A stretch of 64,000 nt of DNA, from assembly GCF_006539945.1 (NCBI RefSeq), contig NZ_BJNZ01000025.1, positions 1 through 64,000 of the forward strand, given 5' to 3'. Positions 53,615 to 62,458 of the stretch are shown in pieces; the first letter of the stretch is position 1, and every line of letters begins with the position of its first letter. A model generated the notes under the pieces. That model made no database searches and had not been told where the DNA came from. It saw nothing but the letters and a program-made list of their open reading frames with translations. A program made the position numbers and the translations under genes. Source of the stretch: Cellulosimicrobium cellulans (GTDB taxonomy: Bacteria > Actinomycetota > Actinomycetes > Actinomycetales > Cellulomonadaceae).

Positions 53615-54910
53615 ATGACCGAGCACCCGTCCGCGCAGCCCACGCCTGCCCTCGACTCGCAGGGCGATCCCACAGCAGGCAGCGCTCGCTGGCGACGCGA
53701 CCAGCTGGCCGACCTGCTGCGCTTCGGCGAGGCGTCGCTGCGCGCGGACGGGGCCGCGCAGTGGCTCGACGACGACGGGCGCCCCGACCTGTCCCAGCCG
53801 GTGCACACGTGGATCACGTCGCGCATGGCGCACGTCTACGCGTTCGCGTCGCTGCTCGGGGTGGCCGGGGCGGGGGAGCGGGCCGACGCCGCGCTGCACG
53901 GCCTGCGCGCGGTGCTCGTCGACGCCGAGAACGGCGGCTGGGTGTCCTCGCGCGGCCCGGCGCGCCGCCCGGGCGACCTCGACGTGGGCGAGGGAGTCCC
54001 GGTCGACGGGACGAAGAGCGCGTATGCGCACGCGTTCGTGGTGCTCGCCGCGGCGTCGGGGACGATCGCGGGCCGCGAGGGCGCACGCGAGCTGCTCGAC
54101 GCGGCGCTCGCCGTGCTCGACGAGCGGTTCTGGGAGCCCGGGCCCCGGATGCACGCGGACGAGTGGTCGCGCGACTGGACGACGCTCGACGAGTACCGCG
54201 GGGTCAACGCCAACATGCACGCGGTCGAGGCGCTGCTCGCGGCCCACGACGCGACGGGCGACGCCGAGTGGCTCGGCCGCGCCGCGTCGATCGCGGACCG
54301 CGTGATCGGCTGGGCGCGCGAGAACGAGTGGCGCATCCCGGAGCACTTCGACGCGGACTGGAACCCGCTGCCCGACTACAACGCCGACCGCCCGCGCGAC
54401 CCGTTCAAGCCGTACGGGTCGACGCCGGGCCACGGCCTGGAGTGGGCGCGACTGCTGCTCCAGGTCGACGTCGCCGCCGGGACGCCGGGCGCGCGCACGG
54501 ACGCGGCCGTGGCGCTGTTCGACCGCGCCGTCGCCGACGGCTGGGACGGTGCGCACGACGGCGGGTTCGTGTACACCGTCGACTGGTCCGGCACGCCGGT
54601 CGAGCCGCGCCGCTACCACTGGGTCGCGGCGGAGGCCGTCGCGGCCGCCGACGTGCTGGGCCGCGTCACCGGCGACCCGCGGTTCGCCGGGGCAGCCGCC
54701 GGCTGGTGGGAGTGGATCGACCAGCACCTCGTCGACCACGAGCGCGGGTCGTGGCACCACGAGCTCGACACGGCCAACCGGCCCGACGGCGTCACGTGGG
54801 TCGGCAAGCCCGACGTCTACCACGCGGCCCAGGCCGTGATCCTGCCCGACCTGCCGCTCACCGGCTCCCTCGCCGCCTCGGCCAAGGCCGCCGGCAGCAT
54901 CCTGGGCTGA
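53615..54910 (+). CDS. AGE-family sugar epimerase/isomerase (mannose isomerase-like)
   Basis: 431 aa, no signal peptide, so cytoplasmic. The all-helical (alpha/alpha)6 AGE fold is recognised by WITSRMAHVYAFASLLG, DGTKSAYAHAFVVLAAAS, YRGVNANMHAVEALLAAHDAT, STPGHGLEWARLLLQ and WVAAEAVAAADVL. Several His residues in those blocks would form the active centre. Family members interconvert mannose and fructose, or epimerise GlcNAc or glucose/mannose. Downstream of a mannosidase gene, conversion of free mannose to fructose fits best. GAAGGA lies 8 nt before the ATG. Confidence 0.9.
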   Translation: MTEHPSAQPTPALDSQGDPTAGSARWRRDQLADLLRFGEASLRADGAAQWLDDDGRPDLSQPVHTWITSRMAHVYAFASLLGVAGAGERADAALHGLRAVLVDAENGGWVSSRGPARRPGDLDVGEGVPVDGTKSAYAHAFVVLAAASGTIAGREGARELLDAALAVLDERFWEPGPRMHADEWSRDWTTLDEYRGVNANMHAVEALLAAHDATGDAEWLGRAASIADRVIGWARENEWRIPEHFDADWNPLPDYNADRPRDPFKPYGSTPGHGLEWARLLLQVDVAAGTPGARTDAAVALFDRAVADGWDGAHDGGFVYTVDWSGTPVEPRRYHWVAAEAVAAADVLGRVTGDPRFAGAAAGWWEWIDQHLVDHERGSWHHELDTANRPDGVTWVGKPDVYHAAQAVILPDLPLTGSLAASAKAAGSILG

Positions 54911-54929
54911 CGCCCGGGCCACCGAACCG

Positions 54930-54987
54930 CCGAACCCGGGGTCGCGCGCCACGTCACCGTCGCCGTGGCGCGCGACCTCGGGCTCGG
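54930..54987 (+). terminator. 23-bp-stem terminator (CCGAACCCGGGG family)
   Basis: Arms 54930-54952 and 54965-54987 pair with one wobble and one mismatch, 20 bp after the AGE stop. Confidence 0.85.
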
Positions 54988-54992
54988 CATGA

Positions 54993-55027
54993 AACCCCCA
55001 TCAGGTTTACTATTCTTGATGGGGGTT
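54993..55027 (+). promoter_or_regulatory. AT-rich inverted repeat enclosing the -10 region of the ATPase gene
   Basis: AACCCCCATCA (54993-55003) and its exact complement (55017-55027) flank GGTTTACTATTCT, which contains TACTAT and TATTCT, both usable as -10 boxes. The whole block is far less GC-rich than its surroundings. A dimeric repressor bound to the arms would cover the promoter. Confidence 0.65.
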
Positions 55028-55044
55028 CAATCAGAGGGGGTCTC

Positions 55045-56475
55045 ATGGCGGGATTCGTCGGGCGCGCGACGGAGATGCGGGAGCTCGCGCAGCAGCTGGA
55101 CGTCGTCCGGACGGGCGGGCGGGCGGACGCCGGCGTCGCGGTGCTGCTGCGAGGCCGCCGCCGCGTCGGCAAGTCGCGGTTGGTGACCGAGCTCATCGAG
55201 CGAGAGGCGGTGCCGTCCGTCTACTTCCAGGCGGCGCGGCACGCTCCCGCGGGCGACGAGCTCGCGGCGTTCGCCGAGGCCGTCGCGCAGTCCGACCTGC
55301 CCGGCGCGGTGGTCGCCGAGGGGAACCGGCCCGACTCCTTGACCGCCGCCCTCCGGCTGCTGGTCGCTGCTCTCCCTGCGGAGTCCCCGGCGATCGTCGT
55401 CGTGGACGAGCTGCCCTGGCTGCTCGAGGGGATCCGGGGCGGTGCGGGGGAGCTGCAGCGTGTCTGGGACCGGGAGCTCTCGCGACGCCCCGTGCTGCTG
55501 CTCCTCCTCGGGAGCGACCTGGCGATGATGGAGGCGCTCGGGCGTCCGGACCAACCCTTCCACGGGCGCGCGACCGAGATGTTGCTGCGCGCGCTGTCTC
55601 CCCGGGACGTCGCTCGGATGACCGGGCTGACAGGACTCGATGCGTTCGACGCGTTCCTCATCACCGGTGGTCAGCCCCTCGTCGCGCAGGAGTGGCAGCC
55701 GGAGGAGCCGCCCGTCGCCTTCGTGCGGCGCGCGTACGAGCGGCCGACGAGTGCGCTCGTCGTCTCCGGGACGAGGGTCCTCGACGGCGAGCTGCCCTCC
55801 ACGTCGCACGCCCGGCTGGTGCTGACGGCGATCGGCGGCAAGGGCGAACGTACCCACTCGCGGATTCTCCGGGCACTCGACGGCTCGATCTCCCCGACCA
55901 CGCTCGACCGGTCGCTCGGGCTGCTGACCGAGAAGCGCGTGATCGCCGCCGACGAGCCGCTCGCCACCCGGTCGGCGACGAAGGACCGGCGCTGGCGCGT
56001 CTCCGACCCGGCGCTGCGGTTCTGGCTCGCGATGGTCGAACCCGCCCTCCCGGACATCGACCGCGGTCGACCCGACCTGGCTGCCGCCCGGTTCGAGGCG
56101 GCGTTCTCGTCCTGGCGCGGACGCGCGATCGAGCCCGTGGTGCGAGAGGCGCTCGCACGCCTGCTCCCGGACGAGACGTGGCCCGCTGCCCGCGAGGTCG
56201 GAGGGTGGTGGCCGCGGAACAACACTCCTGAGATCGACCTCGTCGCTGCGGACTCGCGCCCCGCGCGCACCATCGCGTTCGTCGGGAGCATCAAGTGGCA
56301 CGCCCGCACGCCGTTCACGGGGCGGGACGTCGCCGCGCTCGCAACCGACGCCGTCCACGTGCCCGGGGTCGGTGCCGCGACCCCGCTCGTCGCGGTCTGC
56401 CCGGCCGGTGCCGACGACGACCCGCGCCTGTCCCGGGTGTGGACGGCCGACGACCTGCTTGCCGCCTGGTCATGA
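55045..56475 (+). CDS. AAA-type ATPase with DUF234-like C-terminal domain
   Basis: 476 aa. The N-terminus begins FVGRATEMRELAQQLD, then Walker A as LLRGRRRVGKSRLV (about residues 35-48) and Walker B as IVVVDELPWLLE. A winged-helix-like stretch (ERTHSRILRALDGSISPTTLDRSLGLLTEKRVI) follows. The C-terminal part has RRWRVSDPALRFWLAMVEP and EIDLVAAD...FVGSIKWH, the DUF234 region with a PD-(D/E)xK-nuclease-like layout in which the usual acidic residue before xK appears as Ser. This ATPase group (COG1672 type) is widespread in archaea and actinobacteria with no settled role. GAGGGGG 5 nt before the ATG. It lies alone behind its own AT-rich inverted repeat. Confidence 0.87.
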   Translation: MAGFVGRATEMRELAQQLDVVRTGGRADAGVAVLLRGRRRVGKSRLVTELIEREAVPSVYFQAARHAPAGDELAAFAEAVAQSDLPGAVVAEGNRPDSLTAALRLLVAALPAESPAIVVVDELPWLLEGIRGGAGELQRVWDRELSRRPVLLLLLGSDLAMMEALGRPDQPFHGRATEMLLRALSPRDVARMTGLTGLDAFDAFLITGGQPLVAQEWQPEEPPVAFVRRAYERPTSALVVSGTRVLDGELPSTSHARLVLTAIGGKGERTHSRILRALDGSISPTTLDRSLGLLTEKRVIAADEPLATRSATKDRRWRVSDPALRFWLAMVEPALPDIDRGRPDLAAARFEAAFSSWRGRAIEPVVREALARLLPDETWPAAREVGGWWPRNNTPEIDLVAADSRPARTIAFVGSIKWHARTPFTGRDVAALATDAVHVPGVGAATPLVAVCPAGADDDPRLSRVWTADDLLAAWS

Positions 56476-56480
56476 CGAGA

Positions 56481-56513
56481 GAGAGCCCCGCACCGGTCCG
56501 GTGCGGGGCTCTC
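56481..56513. terminator. Bidirectional terminator between ATPase gene and tRNA-Gly
   Basis: GAGAGCCCCGCACCGG pairs with its complement around a single T (about 14 pairs after opening a loop). It sits 5 bp after the ATPase stop and 8 bp from the tRNA end. Confidence 0.85.
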
Positions 56514-56521
56514 GAGCGCTG

Positions 56522-56592
56522 AGCGGGTGACGGGAATCGAACCCGCGCTATCAGCTTGGGAAGCTGAAGTTCTACCATTGAACTACACCCGC
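56522..56592 (-). tRNA. tRNA-Gly (anticodon CCC)
   Basis: 71 nt on the minus strand. Acceptor GCGGGTG/CACCCGC with discriminator U, anticodon stem TCAGC/GCTGA around TTCCCAA, T-loop GGTTCGATTCC. Confidence 0.95.
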
Positions 56593-56745
56593 GCGGCGCT
56601 GGTGGCGTCCGCCCCGGGCCCTCTGGGAGGATCCTCGGCGAACCAGCGCGCGCCCCGATCATAGCGGACGTCGCCGGTGATGCCAGAACCCGACCGCACG
56701 ACGACCCGATCCGCGCCCATGTCCGGCGCACGCCGAGGAGCAGCC

Positions 56746-57345
56746 TTGTCCGAGAACCCGTACCAGCAGCAGCCCGACCCCGCGCAGGGGACCCCGGCAC
56801 CGGGCGACCCGGTCTACGGGGGCGAGGCGACGCCGTCGGGCACGACGCCGGGCCACGACCAGCAGCCCGGCTACGGCGACGCGTACGGCCAGCCGCAGCA
56901 GGGTTACGGGGACGCCTACGGCCAGCAGCCGTACGGGACACCCGGCGCGCAGGCGGGCTACGGCCAGCCGCAGGGGCAGCCCTATGGCGCCGCCCAGCAG
57001 CAGGGCTACCCGCAGGGTTACCCGCAGCAGGGCTACGGCCAGCAGCAGGGGTACGCGCAGCCCGGTGCGTACGGGCAGCCGGGCTTCGACCCCGCGTACG
57101 ACCCCCAGGCGAAGTCGCGGCTCGCCGCGGGCCTGCTCGGCATCCTCGTCGGGAGCCTCGGCATCCACCGGTTCTACCTGGGCTACACGGGCATCGGGCT
57201 GACGATGCTGCTCGTGTCGGTGCTGTCGTTCGGCTTCGCCGCGCCGGTCATCGCGATCTGGGGCCTCGTCGAGGGCATCCTCTACCTGACGTCGAAGACG
57301 GGCTACTACTCGGTCGACTCGACGGGCCGCCCGCTGCGCGCCTGA
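56746..57345 (+). CDS. TM2-domain protein with Tyr/Gln/Gly-rich N-terminus
   Basis: 199 aa. The first about 120 residues are Gln/Tyr/Gly/Pro-rich repeats ([20 protein letters not shown] type) and probably disordered. The TM2 domain follows: [25 protein letters not shown] (helix 1 with the conserved G-x-H-RFYLG) and a second helix pair [26 protein letters not shown]2 proteins sit in the cytoplasmic membrane; no general function is known. TTG at 56746 is preferred because GAGGAG lies 6 nt before it; an in-frame ATG at 56719 would add nine residues. Confidence 0.85.
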   Translation: MSENPYQQQPDPAQGTPAPGDPVYGGEATPSGTTPGHDQQPGYGDAYGQPQQGYGDAYGQQPYGTPGAQAGYGQPQGQPYGAAQQQGYPQGYPQQGYGQQQGYAQPGAYGQPGFDPAYDPQAKSRLAAGLLGILVGSLGIHRFYLGYTGIGLTMLLVSVLSFGFAAPVIAIWGLVEGILYLTSKTGYYSVDSTGRPLRA

Positions 57346-57350
57346 CGCCT

Positions 57351-57404
57351 CGCCGAACCCGGGGTCGCGCGACGTCGCGATGACCCGCGACCCCGGGTTC
57401 GGCG
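57351..57404. terminator. 19-bp-stem terminator (CCGAACCCGGGG family)
   Basis: Perfect stem of CGCCGAACCCGGGGTCGCG type (57351-57369 with 57386-57404), 16-nt loop, 6 bp after the TM2 gene. A partial arm, AGGGTTCGGCGACC, follows at 57427. Confidence 0.88.
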
Positions 57405-57464
57405 GCGTGGGGTGACCGCGGATCCAGGGTTCGGCGACCGGTCCGGGCACGCGCCGTCGTCGGC

Positions 57465-57470
57465 TAGCGT
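57465..57470 (+). promoter_or_regulatory. -10 box (TAGCGT) of dcd
   Basis: TAGCGT, 6 nt, GTG at 57477; leaderless layout identical to that before the GyrI-like gene. Confidence 0.5.
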
Positions 57471-57476
57471 GGGCCC

Positions 57477-58052
57477 GTGCTGCTCTCCGACCGCGACATC
57501 CGGGCCGAGCTCGACGCCGGCCGCGTCCAGCTCGAGCCGTACGACCCGTCGATGCTCCAGCCGTCGAGCATCGACGTGCGCCTCGACCGGTTCTTCCGGC
57601 TGTTCGACAACCACAAGTACCCGTTCATCGACCCGTCGCAGGACCAGCCGGACCTCACGCGCCTGGTCGAGGTCGACCCGGCGGAGCCGTTCGTGCTGCA
57701 CCCGGGGGAGTTCGTGCTCGGGTCGACGTTCGAGACGGTGACGCTGCCCGACGACGTCGCGGCGCGCCTCGAGGGCAAGTCGAGCCTCGGCCGCCTGGGT
57801 CTCCTCACGCACTCCACGGCCGGGTTCATCGACCCGGGCTTCTCCGGGCACGTGACGCTCGAGCTGAGCAACGTCGCGACGCTGCCGATCACGCTGTGGC
57901 CGGGCATGAAGATCGGGCAGCTCTGCTTCTTCCGCCTGTCGTCGCCCGCCGAGAACCCGTACGGCTCGAGCGTCTACGGCTCCCGCTACCAGGGCCAGCG
58001 CGGCCCGACGGCCTCCCGCTCGTGGCAGAGCTTCCACCGCACCGACGTCTGA
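57477..58052 (+). CDS. dcd: dCTP deaminase, probably bifunctional dUMP-forming
   Basis: 191 aa, trimeric dUTPase-like fold. [35 protein letters not shown] (read in pieces, about 100-134) contains the catalytic Ser-Arg and the Glu of the deaminase site. The form [11 protein letters not shown] and the C-terminal [11 protein letters not shown] are those of the mycobacterial enzyme that converts dCTP straight to dUMP, which supplies thymidylate synthesis without free dUTP. The start is supported by the TAGCGT box. The next gene begins 65 bp downstream. Confidence 0.95.
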   Translation: MLLSDRDIRAELDAGRVQLEPYDPSMLQPSSIDVRLDRFFRLFDNHKYPFIDPSQDQPDLTRLVEVDPAEPFVLHPGEFVLGSTFETVTLPDDVAARLEGKSSLGRLGLLTHSTAGFIDPGFSGHVTLELSNVATLPITLWPGMKIGQLCFFRLSSPAENPYGSSVYGSRYQGQRGPTASRSWQSFHRTDV

Positions 58053-58117
58053 GCGCGGCACGCCGCGTCGGACGCCGCTCGACCCCGCAGGACCCGAGGA
58101 CCGGAGGACCGCACCGC

Positions 58118-59191
58118 ATGAGCCCGCTCCCGCCGCTGCCGCACCCCGACGGGCCCGGCGCCGCGCAGTCGTACCAGGCGCGGCACCTGCTCGGGCTCCC
58201 GGCCGACGTCGTCGTCGACGAGGTCGAGACGCTCGCGCTGTCGCGGTTCGCGGGCGCGCGCTGGGACGTCGCGCCGGAGGGCACCGAGCCGCTCGTGCCG
58301 CCCGCCCGCACGGCGGCGCCCGGGGCGCCGGGCGTGCTGCGCACGTCGCGCCACACGACGATCACGGGGCCGTACGCGGGCTCCGGCTCCGGCCTGCCGC
58401 CGGGCACGACGCTCGTGTTCGACGTCGTGTGCCCGCGCGAGCGCGGCGACGTCCCCTACCCGGGCGGCGGGGACCGCGACGGCGTCGGGCGTGCCTTCCC
58501 CGGTGGTCTGCCGGTGCGGGAGGAGGAGCGGGTCGTGGCGTTCCTCGTCGCGGCGGCGCGCCGGCTCGGCGGCTCGGTGCGGACCGACGTCGGCAACCCG
58601 GCCGCCCCGGGCGTCGTCCTCACGCCCGACCCGGGCGTCGCGATCGACATGACGCTGTACTCGGACGTCTGGCTGGACCCCCACGCTGCGCTCGCGCTCG
58701 TCGCGCGCCTCAACCCCCGCACGCGGCTCGCGACCGAGGGGAAGTCGTACGAGGGCCCCCCGAAGGGCATCGCCGACCTGCCGCTGTACCCGGGCGAGAA
58801 GATGGACCCCGCGCTGCGCCGCGCGATCCACGCGGCCGCGGACGACGTCGACATCAAGGCGCTGACGACGCGCGCGGTCCTCGACGGGTACGGACTGATC
58901 GTCGACCTCGGCATGGACGGCCTCGTCGCGGTGGAGGTGGGCGGCGAGGAAGCCCTGCCGCTGCTGCTGCGCGGCCTGCCGTGGACGGCGGACGGCGCCG
59001 TGAGCTACCGCGTGCGCTGGGAGCCGCGGGACCTGGTCGAGTCCCAGCAGGAGCAGCCGTCGCTCGACCACCAGGTCGCGCGCAAGCGTGCCGCGGAGGT
59101 CGTCGCGCAGGTCACGCGGACGCTGTACGACGCCGTCGGGGGCGAGATCGCGGACGAGGCGGAGTTCCTCGTGGACCCCGAGGATCTCTGA
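58118..59191 (+). CDS. Hypothetical protein
   Basis: 357 aa, no signal peptide or membrane helix. I do not recognise the family. The first about 110 residues are Pro/Gly-rich with few motifs (LPADVVVDEVETLALSRFAG). The remainder is regular: RVVAFLVAAARRLGGSVRTDVGNPAA (helix-rich), IDMTLYSDVWLDPHAALALVARLN, the Lys/Tyr-rich PPKGIADLPLYPGEKMDPALRRAIHAAADDVDI, and a beta-rich end YGLIVDLGMDGLVAVEVGGEEALP. GGAGG lies 11 nt before the ATG, and codon bias is normal. It follows dcd closely in the same direction and probably shares its transcript. Confidence 0.75.
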   Translation: MSPLPPLPHPDGPGAAQSYQARHLLGLPADVVVDEVETLALSRFAGARWDVAPEGTEPLVPPARTAAPGAPGVLRTSRHTTITGPYAGSGSGLPPGTTLVFDVVCPRERGDVPYPGGGDRDGVGRAFPGGLPVREEERVVAFLVAAARRLGGSVRTDVGNPAAPGVVLTPDPGVAIDMTLYSDVWLDPHAALALVARLNPRTRLATEGKSYEGPPKGIADLPLYPGEKMDPALRRAIHAAADDVDIKALTTRAVLDGYGLIVDLGMDGLVAVEVGGEEALPLLLRGLPWTADGAVSYRVRWEPRDLVESQQEQPSLDHQVARKRAAEVVAQVTRTLYDAVGGEIADEAEFLVDPEDL

Positions 59192-59395
59192 CGGGAGACT
59201 GAGGAATCGGTCACGGTCCGGGCTGTGGGGCCCGGGCAGGGCTGACGAGTCGGTAAAATGGTTCGCGGCACGGCATCGCCGTCGCCGTGAGCTGTCGTGC
59301 CCTGCGACTCCCTTCCGCGGGTGCGACGATGACAAGTCCAGCAAGACCCCCTGCATCGCCTGCCCACCCCGCCCCCGACCCGGACGGAGCGGCCC
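59192..59395 (+). promoter_or_regulatory. Promoter and leader of the mrp operon
   Basis: TAAAAT (59254-59259) is a good -10 box with no matching -35. Transcription from about 59266 gives a leader of about 130 nt with potential hairpins: GGCACGGC (59267-59274) can pair in part with the GTCGTGCC at 59293-59300. I could not match it to a known riboswitch; an ion-responsive leader is possible but unproven. Confidence 0.4.
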
Positions 59396-62300
59396 GTGCT
59401 CTACGTGCTCGTTGCCCATCTCGTGATGGCACTGGGCGCGCCCGCACTCGTCTCGCTCCTCGGCCGCCGGGCGTTCCTCGTCATGGCGCTCGCGCCGGCG
59501 TCGGCCGCGGTCTACGCGCTCGCCTGGACCGACCGTGTGATGTCGGGGGAGCACCCGACGCAGGTCGTCGAGTGGGTACCCGGCCTCGGGCTCGAGCTGG
59601 CGTTCCGCATGGACACCCTGTCGTGGCTCATGCTGCTGCTCGTCGGCGGCGTCGGCGCGCTCGTCCTCGTCTACTGCTCGGCCTACTTCTCGCCCACCGC
59701 GCAGGGTCTGCGGCGGTTCGGCGGCGTGCTCACGGCGTTCGCCGGGGCCATGGTCGGGCTCGTCACCGCGGACGACATGCTGCTCCTGTTCGTCTTCTGG
59801 GAGCTCACGACCGTCTTCTCCTACCTGCTCATCGGCCACTACGCCGACCGCAAGGCGAGCCGTCGTGCCGCGATGCAGGCGATCGTCGTGACGACGGCGG
59901 GCGGCCTGGCGATGCTCGTGGGCGTCGTGATCCTCGGCGTGCAGGGCGGGACCTTCCGGATGTCGGAGATCATCGCCGACCCGCCGACGGGCGGCGCGGT
60001 GACCGCCGCGATCGTGTGCCTCCTCGTCGGTGCGGCGAGCAAGTCCGCGCTCATCCCGCTGCACTTCTGGCTGCCCGCGGCGATGGCCGCGCCGACCCCG
60101 GTCAGCGCCTACCTGCACGCGGCCGCGATGGTCAAGGCGGGCGTCTACCTCGTCGCACGGTTCGCGCCCGCGTACTCCGACACGACCGTGTGGCGGTCGA
60201 TGGTCATCGCGCTCGGCGCGGGCACGCTGCTCGTCGGCGGCTACCGCGCGCTGCGCCAGTACGACCTCAAGCTCGTGCTCGCCTTCGGCACCGTGAGCCA
60301 GCTCGGCCTCATCATCCTGCTCGTGGGCCTCGGCACGCGCGGCGCGGCGCTCGCCGGGCTCGCGATGATCGGCGCGCACGCGATGTTCAAGGCGTCGCTG
60401 TTCCTCGTCGTGGGCGTGGTCGACGCGGCGACCGGCACGCGCGACCTGCGTCGTCTCACCGGGGTGGGCAAGGCCCTGCCGTGGACGGCGGTCGCGGGCG
60501 GCCTCGCGACGGCGTCGATGATCGGGCTGCCGCCGTTCGCGGGGTACGTCGCGAAGGAGGCGGCGCTCGAGTCGCTCCTGCACGGCGAGGGTCCCGTCTG
60601 GGTCGACACGGTGGTCCTGTGGGCCGTCGTCGTCGGGTCGATGTTCACCGTCGCGTACGGGATCCGGTTCTGGTGGGGCGCGTTCGCGTCCAAGCCGCAC
60701 CTCGGCACGTCCCCGTCGCGCGCGAACGAGCACGTGGGCCTGCGTCCGAGCGCCGCGCGCGGCCCCGCCGTCGCGGCGGACGAGCCGCCGATCGACCCTG
60801 CGCGCATCCATCGCCAGCCGTTCCTGCTCGTGAGCCCGGCCGTCGTGCTCGCGGTCCTCGGCCTCGCGACGGCGCTCGTGCCCCACTTCGGCGAGGATCT
60901 CCTCGCGCCCTACGCGGACACGTACCCCGTGGGCGAGCCCGGGCACCTCGTCCTGTGGGCAGGCTTCACCCCCGCGCTCGCGCTCACCGTCCTCGTCCTC
61001 GCGGTCGGCGTCGTGCTGTTCTGGCAGCGGGCGCGCGTCGAGCGCTTCCAGGCGTCGCTGTGGACCGGCCCCGAGGCCGACGTCACGTACCGCAAGGTCA
61101 TGCGCAAGCTCGACGACCTCGCGGCGGACGTCACCGCCGTCACCCAGCGTGGCTCGCTGCCGTTCTACCTGGGCGCGATCCTCGTGGTCCTCGTGCTCGG
61201 GCCGGGGATCGTCATGGTCGTGCAGACGGCGTGGCCCGAGCAGCTCAAGGCCTGGGACCGTCCCGCGCAGCTCGTCGCGGTCGCCGCGATCTGCATCGCC
61301 TCGGTGCTCGCCGCACGCTCGCGCCGCCGGCTCAAGGCCGTGATCCTCGTCGGCATCGCGGGGTACGGCAACGCCGTCCTCTTCCTCCTGCACGGCGCGC
61401 CCGACCTCGCGCTCACGCAGGTCCTCGTCGAGACGATCACGCTCGTCGTCATGGTGCTCGTGCTGCGCCGCCTGCCCGCGTACTTCTCCAACCGGCCGCT
61501 CGCCGCGAGCCGGTGGGTGCGCCTGGGCATCGGCCTGGCCGTCGCCGTCGTCATGATGGGCTTCGCGGTCGTGGCACCCCTCGCGCGGGTCGCGACGCCG
61601 ATCTCCGTCGACTTCCCGGCCGAGGCGTACGAGTTCGGGCACGGCAAGAACATCGTCAACGTGACGCTCGTCGACATCCGCGCGTGGGACACGATGGGCG
61701 AGATCTCGGTCCTCCTCGCGGCGGCCACGGGGGTCGCGTCCCTCGTGTTCCTGCGCACGCGCAGCGGCGAGATCCTGCGGGCGTCGGGGGCCCGCCCCGC
61801 CACGACCTCCTCGGGCTCGGGCTCGGGCGTGTGGAGCGAGGACGACGACCCCGGTGCCGCGCTGCGTCGCCGCGGGGTCACCGAGAAGGACCAGCCGCGC
61901 ATGCTCGTGTGGCTCAGCGCGGGCCGCACGCTCGCGCCGCAGAGACGCTCGGTGATCTTCGAGGTCGTCACGCGCGTGCTGTTCCACGCGATGATCGTGT
62001 TCGCGCTCTTCCTGCTGTTCTCCGGCCACAACGCGCCGGGCGGCGGGTTCGCGGCCGGGCTCGTGGTCGGCATCGCGCTCATCGTGCGCTACCTCGCGGG
62101 CGGCCGGTACGAGCTCGGGGAGGCGGCGCCGGTGCACCCCGGTCTGCTCCTGGGCACGGGACTCTTCCTGTCCGCGGGCGTGGGCCTCGTCGCGTTCCTG
62201 CTCACCGGCAACGTGCTCGGCAGCGACGCGTACGACATCGCGCTGCCGCTCGTCGGGGAGATCCACCTCGTCACGTCGCTGTTCTTCGACGTCGGCGTGT

Positions 62301-62458
62301 TCCTCGTCGTCGTGGGCCTCGTCCTCGACATCCTGCGCACCCTGGGTGCGGAGATCGACCGGCACGCCGAGCGCGCCGCCGCCGGGCGCGAGCCCGGCGA
62401 GGACACCGGGCCGCTCGAGGCCATGGAGCCCGACTCGATCGGGGGTGGTCGGCGGTGA
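59396..62458 (+). CDS. mrpA: Mrp Na+/H+ antiporter subunit A with fused subunit B domain
   Basis: 1020 aa, about 21 membrane helices. Complex-I-like antiporter motifs are intact: Glu in LFVFWELTTVFSYLLIG (TM5), Lys in GAASKSALIPLHFWLPAAMAAPTPVSAYLHAAAMVKAGVYL (in parts), and Lys in FGTVSQLGLI and GYVAKEAALESLL. After about residue 830 an MrpB domain is fused (VIFEVVTRVLFHAMIVFALFLLFSGHNAPGGGFAAGL in parts). Mrp complexes exchange cytoplasmic Na+ for H+ and maintain pH and salt balance. GTG start with GGAGCGG 5 nt upstream. Its stop overlaps mrpC by 4 nt (GTGA). Confidence 0.96.
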   Translation: MLYVLVAHLVMALGAPALVSLLGRRAFLVMALAPASAAVYALAWTDRVMSGEHPTQVVEWVPGLGLELAFRMDTLSWLMLLLVGGVGALVLVYCSAYFSPTAQGLRRFGGVLTAFAGAMVGLVTADDMLLLFVFWELTTVFSYLLIGHYADRKASRRAAMQAIVVTTAGGLAMLVGVVILGVQGGTFRMSEIIADPPTGGAVTAAIVCLLVGAASKSALIPLHFWLPAAMAAPTPVSAYLHAAAMVKAGVYLVARFAPAYSDTTVWRSMVIALGAGTLLVGGYRALRQYDLKLVLAFGTVSQLGLIILLVGLGTRGAALAGLAMIGAHAMFKASLFLVVGVVDAATGTRDLRRLTGVGKALPWTAVAGGLATASMIGLPPFAGYVAKEAALESLLHGEGPVWVDTVVLWAVVVGSMFTVAYGIRFWWGAFASKPHLGTSPSRANEHVGLRPSAARGPAVAADEPPIDPARIHRQPFLLVSPAVVLAVLGLATALVPHFGEDLLAPYADTYPVGEPGHLVLWAGFTPALALTVLVLAVGVVLFWQRARVERFQASLWTGPEADVTYRKVMRKLDDLAADVTAVTQRGSLPFYLGAILVVLVLGPGIVMVVQTAWPEQLKAWDRPAQLVAVAAICIASVLAARSRRRLKAVILVGIAGYGNAVLFLLHGAPDLALTQVLVETITLVVMVLVLRRLPAYFSNRPLAASRWVRLGIGLAVAVVMMGFAVVAPLARVATPISVDFPAEAYEFGHGKNIVNVTLVDIRAWDTMGEISVLLAAATGVASLVFLRTRSGEILRASGARPATTSSGSGSGVWSEDDDPGAALRRRGVTEKDQPRMLVWLSAGRTLAPQRRSVIFEVVTRVLFHAMIVFALFLLFSGHNAPGGGFAAGLVVGIALIVRYLAGGRYELGEAAPVHPGLLLGTGLFLSAGVGLVAFLLTGNVLGSDAYDIALPLVGEIHLVTSLFFDVGVFLVVVGLVLDILRTLGAEIDRHAERAAAGREPGEDTGPLEAMEPDSIGGGRR

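Noticed and set aside
48019-53826. 1935-aa minus-strand open frame over the GH92 gene
   Set aside because: Arg/Val/Glu-rich shadow of the GH92 gene without domains.
56677-56745. Earlier start of the TM2 protein (adds [21 protein letters not shown]-type sequence in part)
   Set aside because: The GAGGAG site fits the TTG at 56746; the upstream codons overlap the tRNA-Gly promoter side and have no ribosome site.
57986-62365. 1459-aa minus-strand open frame over the unknown gene and mrpA
   Set aside because: His/Arg/Asp-rich shadow crossing two real genes and their intergenic region.
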